From an uncultured Hyphomicrobiales bacterium (GTDB lineage Bacteria; Pseudomonadota; Alphaproteobacteria; Rhizobiales; Beijerinckiaceae): a DNA stretch of 64,000 nucleotides. The stretch lies in the NCBI GenBank assembly GCA_903861645.1, contig CAIOVE010000025.1, positions 108,232 to 172,231 on the forward strand. Direction: 5' to 3'. Under the pieces are notes generated by a model, which had not been told where the DNA came from, did no database searches, and saw only the letters and a program-made list of their open reading frames with translations. The position numbers and the translations under genes are program-made. This document shows, piece by piece, positions 57,587 to 64,000 of this stretch (the stretch's first letter is position 1; the number at the start of each line of letters is the position of its first letter).

Positions 57587-58594
57587 ATGATGAACGCCAT
57601 CGACAGGTCCTTGTCGAGCCCGGCCATGACGGGCGCCGCGATCCGCACCGACTGGACGCGCGCGGAAATTCGCGCGCTGTTCGAGCTGCCCTTTCCGGAA
57701 TTGATTTTCCGCGCGCAATCCATTCATCGCGAGGCCTTCGATCCGGCGCGCGTGCAATTGTCGACCCTCTTGTCGATCAAGACCGGCGGCTGCCCCGAGG
57801 ATTGCGCCTATTGCCCGCAGAGCGCCCATCACGACACCGACCTCAAGGCGACCAAGCTGATCGACCGCGACACGGTCATCGCCGCGGCGACCGACGCGCG
57901 CGACCACGGCGCGACGCGCTTCTGCATGGGCGCCGCCTGGCGCTCGCCGAAGGACCGCGACATCGCCGAACTCGGCGCCATCATCGCCGACGTCAAGGCG
58001 CTCGGCCTCGAGACCTGCATGACGCTGGGCATGCTCACCGGGTCGCAGGCGCGGACGCTCAAGGACTCCGGCCTCGATTATTACAACCACAATCTCGACA
58101 CCTCGCCGGAATTCTATTCCAGCATCATATCGACCCGCACCTATCAGGAGCGCCTCGACACGCTCGAACACGTGCGCGACGTCGGCATGAGCGTGTGTTG
58201 CGGCGGCATCGTCGGCATGGGCGAGACGGTCGACGATCGCGTCGGCATGATTCACGCGCTGGCGACATTGCCCAGGCATCCCGAGAGCGTGCCGATCAAC
58301 CTGCTCGTGCAGGTCAAGGGCACGCCGCTCGACGGCGCGGCGCGCGTGCACCCCATCGACTTCGTTCGGACGATCGCCGTGTCGCGCATCGTCATGCCGC
58401 GCTCCATGGTTCGCCTGTCGGCGGGCCGCGAGGACATGACCGACGAGATGCAGGCGCTCTGCTTCATCGCCGGCGCCAATTCCATCTTCAGCGGCGACCG
58501 GCTGCTGACGACGCCCAATCCCGGCGACGACCGCGATTCGGCGCTGCTGGCGCGTCTCGGCATGGCGACGGATGGTCACGCCGGGGCCCGCTGA
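57587..58594 (+). CDS. bioB: Biotin synthase
   Basis: A 335-residue radical-SAM enzyme inserting sulfur into dethiobiotin. The cluster ligands are C69, C73 and C76 ([13 protein letters not shown]); the second cluster region has [23 protein letters not shown] and [10 protein letters not shown]. The ATG at 57587 (or 57590) follows CGAGG. The 3' end overlaps bioA by 23 bases in a different frame, so the two are cotranscribed. Confidence 0.97.
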   Translation: MMNAIDRSLSSPAMTGAAIRTDWTRAEIRALFELPFPELIFRAQSIHREAFDPARVQLSTLLSIKTGGCPEDCAYCPQSAHHDTDLKATKLIDRDTVIAAATDARDHGATRFCMGAAWRSPKDRDIAELGAIIADVKALGLETCMTLGMLTGSQARTLKDSGLDYYNHNLDTSPEFYSSIISTRTYQERLDTLEHVRDVGMSVCCGGIVGMGETVDDRVGMIHALATLPRHPESVPINLLVQVKGTPLDGAARVHPIDFVRTIAVSRIVMPRSMVRLSAGREDMTDEMQALCFIAGANSIFSGDRLLTTPNPGDDRDSALLARLGMATDGHAGAR

Positions 58595-59849
58595 TCCCGA
58601 CTGGTTGACGCGCGGCTTCCAGAACATCTGGTTGCCCTACGCGCAAATGAAACACGTCGATCCGCCGACCGCCGTCGTCGCCACGAGCGGCGCGCGGATC
58701 ACGCTGGCGGACGGGCGCGAACTGGTTGACGGCATCGCCAGTTGGTGGACCGCCTGCCACGGCTACAACCATCCGCACATCGCAGCCGCCGTGCGCGCGC
58801 AGCTCGACGTCCTGCCGCACGTGATGTTCGGCGGACTCGCGCATGAACCCGCCTACAGGCTGGCGACGCGGCTGGCGAACATGCTGCCCGGCGATCTCTC
58901 TCGCGTGTTCTTCACCGAGTCCGGCTCGGTCGCGATGGAGGTCGCGATGAAGATGGCGGTGCAGTACCGCCTGAACCGCGGCGAGCGCGCGCGCCGCAAG
59001 ATACTGAGTTTTCGCGGCGCCTATCACGGCGACACCTTCGGGACGATGGCGATCTGCGATCCCGACGAGGGCATGCACGCGATGTTCGCGGGCCTCTTGC
59101 CCGAACAGATCATCGCCGACCTGCCGCGCGACGAGGCGGGCCTCGCCCGACTGCGCGATGTCATCGCGCGTCATGCGTCCGAACTGACCGCCATCGTCGT
59201 CGAGCCGCTGGTGCAGGGCGCGGGCGGCATGTTGTTCCACGACGCCGACGTATTGCGGCGATTGCGCGCGCTCGCCGACGAATTCGACCTGTTGCTGATT
59301 TTCGACGAAATCTTCACCGGCTTCGGACGAACCGGCGCCATGTTCGCCTGCGCGACGACCGGCGTGACGCCCGATATCATCGCCCTGTCGAAGGCCCTGA
59401 CCGGCGGTACGTTGCCGCTGGCGGCGACCATCGCCACATCGAGGATTTTCGACGCCTTCTGGTCGGATCGCCCCGAGCACGCGCTGATGCATGGTCCAAC
59501 ATACATGGGCAACGCGCTCGCCTGCGCCGCCGCCAACGCCTCGCTGGATCTTTTCGAGACGGAGCCGCGACTGGCGCAGGTCGCCGCCATCGCCGACCAG
59601 CTCGCGCGCGAACTCGAACCCTGCCGCGCCCTGCCGGGTGTGCGCGACGTGCGCGTGCGCGGCGCCATCGGCGTGGTCGAGCTTGACCGGCCCGCCGAGC
59701 GCGTCGCGCTCATGCGCGCCTTCATCGAACGCGGCGCGTGGATTCGCCCCTTCGGCAACATTGTCTATCTGACGCCGGCGTTCACCATTCCCGCCGATGA
59801 CCTGTCGCGCCTGACGGCGGCGATCCACGTCGTGCTCGCCGCGCCTTGA
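58572..59849 (+). CDS. bioA: Adenosylmethionine-8-amino-7-oxononanoate aminotransferase
   Basis: A 425-residue class III aminotransferase that uses SAM as amino donor to make 7,8-diaminopelargonate. Family segments are [57 protein letters not shown] and the PLP lysine in [15 protein letters not shown]. It begins inside the end of bioB (23-bp overlap). Together bioF, bioD, bioB and bioA give the late biotin pathway; bioC/bioH or bioW-type pimelate genes are not in the window. Confidence 0.96.
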   Translation: MVTPGPADPDWLTRGFQNIWLPYAQMKHVDPPTAVVATSGARITLADGRELVDGIASWWTACHGYNHPHIAAAVRAQLDVLPHVMFGGLAHEPAYRLATRLANMLPGDLSRVFFTESGSVAMEVAMKMAVQYRLNRGERARRKILSFRGAYHGDTFGTMAICDPDEGMHAMFAGLLPEQIIADLPRDEAGLARLRDVIARHASELTAIVVEPLVQGAGGMLFHDADVLRRLRALADEFDLLLIFDEIFTGFGRTGAMFACATTGVTPDIIALSKALTGGTLPLAATIATSRIFDAFWSDRPEHALMHGPTYMGNALACAAANASLDLFETEPRLAQVAAIADQLARELEPCRALPGVRDVRVRGAIGVVELDRPAERVALMRAFIERGAWIRPFGNIVYLTPAFTIPADDLSRLTAAIHVVLAAP

Positions 59850-59916
59850 CCCCGCCGCCGCGCGCCGCCTATCAATCGTCGACCATCGAATGCGCCGACG
59901 ACGCGGGGAGAAAGTC

Positions 59917-61122
59917 ATGACCGAGGTTTTCCTTTGCGCGGGCGTTCGCACGCCGGTCGGCCGTTATGGCGGCGCGCTGTCGTCGGTGCGCGCGGACGAC
60001 ATGCTCGCGCATGTGCTGAAGGCGCTGATGGCCAGGGTTCCCGGCCTGCCGCCCTCCGCCGTCGAGGAAGTGTTCGCCGGCTGCGCCAATCAGGCCGGCG
60101 AGGATAACCGCAACGTCGCGCGCATGGGCCTGCTGCTCGCGGGCCTGCCCATCGAAACGCCCGGCGTCACGGTCAACCGTCTTTGCGGCTCGGGCCTCGA
60201 CGCCATCGGCAGCGCGGCGCGCGCCATTCGCGCGGGCGAACTCGACATCGCTATCGCCAGCGGCGTTGAATCCATGTCGCGCGCGCCCTTCGTCATGGGC
60301 AAGACGACGGAAGCCTTTTCGCGCGCCGCCCAGCTCGAGGACACGACCATGGGCTGGCGCTTCATCAATCCTGATTTCAAGGCGCGCTTTGGCGTCGACG
60401 CCATGGGCGAGACGGCGGAAAACCTCGCCGAGGAACGCCGGATTTCGCGCGAGGATCAGGACGCCTTCGCCCTGCGCAGCCAGAACCGCGCCGCCGCCGC
60501 CATCGCCAGCGGCCGCTTCGCGCGCGAGATCGCGCCGGTCGCCATCGCCGATCGCAAGGGCAATGTGACCGAGGTCGCCAACGACGAGCACCCGCGCGCC
60601 ACGACCATCGAAAAACTCTCGGCGCTCAAGGCCATCTTCCGCAAGAACGGCACGGTGACCGCCGGCAACGCGTCGGGCATCAACGATGGCGCCGCGGCCG
60701 TGCTGATCGCCTCGCGCCGGGCGGTCGAGAAACACGGCCTGACGCCCATCGCGCGCATTTCCGGCATGGCGACGGCGGGCGTGCCGCCGCGCGTCATGGG
60801 CATCGGGCCGGCGCCGGCGACGCGCAAGCTGATGGAGCGGCTGGGCCTTTCCATCGGCGATTTCGGCGTCATCGAACTCAACGAGGCCTTCGCCGCGCAG
60901 GCGCTGGCCTGCACGCGCGAACTTGGCCTGCCCGACGACGCCGACCACGTGAACATCAACGGCGGCGCCATCGCCATCGGCCATCCGCTGGGCATGTCGG
61001 GCGTGCGCATCGCCTACGGCGCGGCGCTGGAAATGAACGATCGCGGCGCGAAACGCGCGCTGGCGACCATGTGCATCGGCGTGGGGCAGGGCATCGCGCT
61101 CGCGCTGGAACGCGTGAACTGA
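59917..61122 (+). CDS. Thiolase, acetyl-CoA acyltransferase / 3-oxoadipyl-CoA thiolase type
   Basis: A 401-residue thiolase. The acyl-accepting cysteine is in [10 protein letters not shown]; the others are [14 protein letters not shown] (His) and [10 protein letters not shown] (second Cys). [16 protein letters not shown] near the N-terminus is typical of the PcaF-like branch (3-oxoadipyl-CoA thiolase) but also occurs in related acyltransferases. No other beta-ketoadipate genes are present, so the substrate is uncertain. The ATG at 59917 follows GGGGAGA. It heads a likely unit with the amidase 15 bp downstream. Confidence 0.87.
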   Translation: MTEVFLCAGVRTPVGRYGGALSSVRADDMLAHVLKALMARVPGLPPSAVEEVFAGCANQAGEDNRNVARMGLLLAGLPIETPGVTVNRLCGSGLDAIGSAARAIRAGELDIAIASGVESMSRAPFVMGKTTEAFSRAAQLEDTTMGWRFINPDFKARFGVDAMGETAENLAEERRISREDQDAFALRSQNRAAAAIASGRFAREIAPVAIADRKGNVTEVANDEHPRATTIEKLSALKAIFRKNGTVTAGNASGINDGAAAVLIASRRAVEKHGLTPIARISGMATAGVPPRVMGIGPAPATRKLMERLGLSIGDFGVIELNEAFAAQALACTRELGLPDDADHVNINGGAIAIGHPLGMSGVRIAYGAALEMNDRGAKRALATMCIGVGQGIALALERVN

Positions 61123-61137
61123 CGGGAGACAATCGCC

Positions 61138-61959
61138 ATGAAGGTCGCGCTCATCCAGATGAACTCCGGCGCCGACAAGGCCGCCAATCTCGAACAGGCC
61201 AGAACCCTGATCGAGGAAGCCGTGGCGCAGGAGCGTCCCGACTGGATCTGCCTGCCGGAAGTGTTCGATTTCATGGGCGGCTCGCGCGAGCAGAAGCGCG
61301 CCGCCGCGGAGGAGATGCCCGGCGGCCCCGCCTATTCGCTGATGCAAGAGCTTGCCCGGAAGCATCGCGTGTTCATCCATGCCGGCTCCATGCTGGAAAA
61401 AATCCCCGGCGAGGAGCGCGTCGGCAACACGACCGTCGCCTTCAACCGCGAGGGCGCGGAACTCGCGCGCTATCGCAAGATTCACATGTTCGACATCACC
61501 GCGCCCGATGGCGCGCAATACAACGAATCGGCCTCGTTCCGCCCCGGCGAGGCGGTCGCCACCTATGATTGCGAGGGCGTCACGGTGGGTTGCGCCATCT
61601 GCTACGACCTGCGCTTTCCCGATCTGTTTCAGGCGCTCGCCGACAAGGGCGCGCAAATGATCGCCCTGCCCGCGGCCTTCACCCTGCAAACCGGCAAGGA
61701 CCATTGGGAAGTGCTGATCCGCGCCCGCGCCATCGAGACGGAAACATATATGTGCGCCTCGGCGCAGACGGGCGTGCACATGCAGGGCAATGAGCCGCGC
61801 TCGACATGGGGCCATTCCATGGTCGTCGATCCCTGGGGCCACGTCACCGCGCGCGCCTCCGATGGCGTCGGCTGGGTCGCCGGCCGCGTCGATCCCGCGC
61901 GCGTGCAAAAGGTGCGGACGATGATTCCCGTCGCGCGTCACAAGATACGCCTGTCTTGA
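61138..61959 (+). CDS. Nitrilase-superfamily amidase (Nit1/deaminated glutathione amidase type)
   Basis: A 273-residue carbon-nitrogen hydrolase. The catalytic triad is E41 (CLPEVFDFMGG), K114 (RYRKIHMFDI) and C155 (ICYDLRFPDLF). The sequence pattern is that of the Nit1/NitA group, which repairs deaminated glutathione; other omega-amidases are possible. It is 15 bp from the thiolase and 60 bp from an esterase on the same strand. Confidence 0.88.
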   Translation: MKVALIQMNSGADKAANLEQARTLIEEAVAQERPDWICLPEVFDFMGGSREQKRAAAEEMPGGPAYSLMQELARKHRVFIHAGSMLEKIPGEERVGNTTVAFNREGAELARYRKIHMFDITAPDGAQYNESASFRPGEAVATYDCEGVTVGCAICYDLRFPDLFQALADKGAQMIALPAAFTLQTGKDHWEVLIRARAIETETYMCASAQTGVHMQGNEPRSTWGHSMVVDPWGHVTARASDGVGWVAGRVDPARVQKVRTMIPVARHKIRLS

Positions 61960-62019
61960 CGAGCGGCCCCGCGCCGTGGCGCAATCGGTCGAACTGAACT
62001 AGGCAACTCGGGGGATGGC

Positions 62020-63036
62020 ATGGCGCGCGTCGGCGAACGGTTCGATCTGAAAAAAATGCTGGCGCCGGAAATCGGGCGCAGCGCCGAGATGCAGGCCCTG
62101 TTCGATCACTACACCGAACAGGACAAGCTGATGGGCATGCCCGATCTCAACAGCCTGTCGATTCAGGACTCGCGCCCGTGGCGCGCGCGGCAGGCCCTGC
62201 GCGTCAATGTCGACGAGCCCGCGGTCGCCAGCGTCGAGCGCGTCCACGCGCCCGGCCTCAACGGCGCGCCGCCGGTCGCCTGCGATCTCATCACGCCGCT
62301 GAACGCCGAGCCCGGCTGCACGCTCTATCTGCATGGCGGCGGCTGGGCCTTCGGCGATCTCGCGTCCCATTCGCGGCTGGCGAAAATCCTCGCGGTCGAG
62401 ACGAAAAAGCGCGTGCTCTACGCCGACTATCGCCTCGCGCCCGAGCATCCCTATCCCGCCCCGCTCGACGACAGTCTCGCCGCCTGGCGCTGGATCGTGG
62501 GCAAGGCCGAGAGCGACGCCGCCTTCAAGGGAACGCTCGGCGTCTCCGGCGACAGCGCCGGCGCCAATCTGTCGGTCGCCATCATGCTGAAGGAGCAGGA
62601 AACCGGCCGTCGCGCGCCTGACATCGGCCTGCTGTTCTACGGCGTTTATGACGACGACACCGAAAGCCCCTCCTACATGCGCTTCGCCATGGGCTATGGC
62701 CTCGCGCGGCCGGGCATGATGAAATTCTGGACGTGGTACGCGCCGGGCGAGGCCCATGGCCGGCCGCGGCTCGACCCGCTGCTGTGCCCGGTGCGCGCCA
62801 GTTCATCCATGCTCGCGCGCCTGCCGCCGCTCTACCTCAACGCCGCCGGCCTCGATCCGCTGCTGTGCGACACGCTAGGTTTCGCCGCGCGTCTGGAGGA
62901 GGCCGAGGCGACCTTCGAGGTCAATGTCCACGAGGGCCTGCACCACGGTTTCATCCAGCAGACCGCCGGCCTCGCCGAAGCCCGCCGCGCGATGCAACTG
63001 GCGATCGATTTTTATCGCAGGCATGAGAGGAAGTAG
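62020..63036 (+). CDS. HSL-family alpha/beta hydrolase (esterase)
   Basis: A 338-residue hydrolase of the hormone-sensitive-lipase group. The oxyanion-hole motif HGGGW is at 105-109; the nucleophile is S179 in GDSAG; the acidic residue is in GLDPLLCD and the histidine in VHEGLHHGFIQ. No signal peptide is seen, so it is cytoplasmic. The substrate is unknown; small acyl esters are typical. It is the last gene of the GC-rich conserved backbone before the base composition changes. Confidence 0.88.
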   Translation: MARVGERFDLKKMLAPEIGRSAEMQALFDHYTEQDKLMGMPDLNSLSIQDSRPWRARQALRVNVDEPAVASVERVHAPGLNGAPPVACDLITPLNAEPGCTLYLHGGGWAFGDLASHSRLAKILAVETKKRVLYADYRLAPEHPYPAPLDDSLAAWRWIVGKAESDAAFKGTLGVSGDSAGANLSVAIMLKEQETGRRAPDIGLLFYGVYDDDTESPSYMRFAMGYGLARPGMMKFWTWYAPGEAHGRPRLDPLLCPVRASSSMLARLPPLYLNAAGLDPLLCDTLGFAARLEEAEATFEVNVHEGLHHGFIQQTAGLAEARRAMQLAIDFYRRHERK

Positions 63037-63226
63037 GGGCGGGGAAGCGGGGCGTCGCGTTATCCCGGCTTGCGATGGCGCGGCATGATCGGGCGTGGGC
63101 GTGGGAGCGTTCGAGGCCTGCTTCCAATTAGAGCGCGGCGAGTTATCGAAATTCACGAATTTTGAGAATCGACGGGCTGCGGCTTAATGCTCCGCTCCGC
63201 AAATTTCCAGCTCCTTGGAGGCGGAT
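63037..63226. other. Transition zone from GC-rich backbone to AT-richer accessory DNA
   Basis: The 190 bases after the esterase hold no gene I can support. GC content falls from the local backbone level to clearly lower around 63130, and both downstream genes stay AT-richer than the backbone. Short AT-rich inverted sequence (near 63149) is present, but no tRNA, direct repeat or integrase marks the boundary inside the window. Confidence 0.5.
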
Positions 63227-63829
63227 TCAAGCATTTGCGATGCTATCTAGCCATCCGTCAGAGCCGTCGAGAAAATTGGCAACGCCTTTCATCACATCCT
63301 TCAAGTTTTCAATGTCGATGTTCGCATGTTGAAACTTGGCAACAACGCCTTTCTTGCTGGTCGCATATCGAAATGTCATTCCTCCCTTGTCCCAATCGTG
63401 AAACTGACGGATAATTTTACCAGTTGCAATCAATGCCTCATCATCTGCCTTTGCTCCGCAATCCTTGTTAATCAAGTTGAAGTTGTGCCAAAGACATAAT
63501 AAGTCGTGCGTATCATTTAAGTTTTCCGGCTTGACGCCAACCGGCGGTCCATATTGTGTGATTAGCCACTTTAATCCTGCCTCAACGGCATGGCGGTAGC
63601 AAAATAGCATTGGGTAGACCACATCGAACCGCCGGAGCCGTTCCTTTAAAGCCAAGTCGGCTAACGCATTACCCGCATGCATGAAGCCATCCATTATTGA
63701 TACGGTGCGGGTCAGTCCATCGGCAGCCAGTTGGCCCGCCGCATCGGTGCACACTGCTTTCCTAAAGGGCATGTCCCCCTTCTTCGGCCATCGATAAGGT
63801 TTTTGGTTGAGGATGCTCTCAAACTTCAT
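63227..63829 (-). CDS. Accessory protein of unknown function, HEPN-like pattern
   Basis: A 200-residue, mostly helical protein without signal peptide. Two segments recall a widespread family of uncharacterised HEPN-like helical proteins: YRHAVEAGLKWLI (residues 78-90) followed by HDLLCLWHNF (108-117), then a terminal FRYATSKKG (153-161) region. The classical catalytic R-x4-6-H of HEPN ribonucleases is not clearly present, so catalysis cannot be claimed. Base composition is AT-richer than the neighbours. The gene is 3 bases downstream of another leftward reading frame that runs off the window. Confidence 0.6.
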   Translation of the reverse strand: MKFESILNQKPYRWPKKGDMPFRKAVCTDAAGQLAADGLTRTVSIMDGFMHAGNALADLALKERLRRFDVVYPMLFCYRHAVEAGLKWLITQYGPPVGVKPENLNDTHDLLCLWHNFNLINKDCGAKADDEALIATGKIIRQFHDWDKGGMTFRYATSKKGVVAKFQHANIDIENLKDVMKGVANFLDGSDGWLDSIANA

Positions 63830-63832
63830 GGT

Positions 63833-64000
63833 TCAAATCTCTTCGAAAGGTAGCCACGCCCTCAGGAATCCCCGCATTTGGTGGGACTCATATTTGCCTG
63901 AATTGAGGTGCCAAGGCGGGGCTGATTTTCGAATCAGCCAGCTTCGAGGCCGAGATGCGAGCGCCAAGGGATCGATCTGAATTCGTTCATGAATTTTTGA
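63833..64000 (-). CDS. Unidentified leftward reading frame, 3' end only
   Basis: The minus-strand frame is open from the window edge for 55 codons to a TGA at 63833-63835, ending ...RGFLRAWLPFEEI. It stops just 3 bases before the ATG of the 200-residue accessory gene, as in a coupled operon. The translated tail (KIHERIQIDPLALASRPRSW...) is not recognised. A 55-codon open frame could occur by chance, but position and spacing support a real upstream partner gene. Confidence 0.4.
   Translation of the reverse strand, partial: SKIHERIQIDPLALASRPRSWLIRKSAPPWHLNSGKYESHQMRGFLRAWLPFEEI

Noticed and set aside
59872..61941. Long antisense open frame across the thiolase and amidase genes
   Set aside because: Shadow of GC-rich coding DNA; both sense genes carry complete catalytic motifs.
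63149..64000. Similar AT-rich short sequences near 63149 and 63978 as attachment-site repeats
   Set aside because: They agree only over a few AT-rich bases and are not exact direct repeats.

Overview
This 64 kb window is a GC-rich, gene-dense chromosomal segment of an alphaproteobacterium, most likely of the Hyphomicrobiales (Rhizobiales). The evidence is the combination of an ActS/ActR (RegB/RegA) redox pair, NrnC in place of Orn, a DivL-type kinase, a TsaE-AmgK fusion next to murU and addBA, dnaK-dnaJ followed by a PmtA-type methyltransferase and pyrF, an lptC-lptA-lptB-rpoN-ptsN run, and an alphaproteobacterial-type RpoH promoter before dnaK. The genus cannot be fixed from the sequence. 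No rRNA, tRNA, insertion sequence or CRISPR array was seen, and no stretch longer than 300 bases lacks a gene.

Layout, left to right. 1-6 kb: the tail of an M16 peptidase, a Rieske oxygenase, mutL, trxA, a polyamine-type binding protein and an aminotransferase. 6-11 kb: cobP, a cobalamin riboswitch, a BtuB-type receptor, a GMC oxidoreductase and mmcB. 11-15 kb: actS-actR, divergent from a PHB depolymerase (phaZ) with a candidate PhaR operator, then a YgjP-type metallopeptidase. 15-28 kb: a leftward block of ahcY, a strong terminator, a divL-like kinase, tsaE-amgK, murU, addB and addA, joining SAH recycling, cell-cycle signalling, tRNA modification, peptidoglycan recycling and double-strand break repair. 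28-35 kb: glk, ptsN, rpoN, lptB, lptA, lptC, nrnC and nth. 35-39 kb: DUF2244, an Ada-like methyltransferase, a PEBP-family protein and a secreted protein of unknown function. 39-44 kb: dnaK, dnaJ, pmtA-like and pyrF. 44-50 kb: a Spy/CpxP-like protein, a GT-C-like membrane protein, then fabA-fabB-fabI and an SH3 protein. 50-55 kb: a hydroxyacid dehydrogenase, a Bug-type binding protein, an NTF2-like protein, divergent mepA and L,D-transpeptidase genes around a CtrA-like box, and purU. 55-60 kb: the biotin genes, with bioF-bioD divergent from bioB-bioA. 60-63 kb: a thiolase, a Nit-type amidase and an HSL-type esterase. From about 63.1 kb the base composition becomes markedly more AT-rich and an unidentified two-gene leftward unit begins, which looks acquired.

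Most of the window is conserved housekeeping DNA, and I do not see a demonstrably new multi-gene system in it. The best leads are the kinase with Tyr at the phospho-acceptor position, the candidate operators (PhaR before phaZ, CtrA between mepA and ldt, a palindrome before ahcY), the basic C-terminal tail on the PmtA-like enzyme, the absence of hpf between rpoN and ptsN, and the foreign-looking pair at the right edge, which is cut by the window end.
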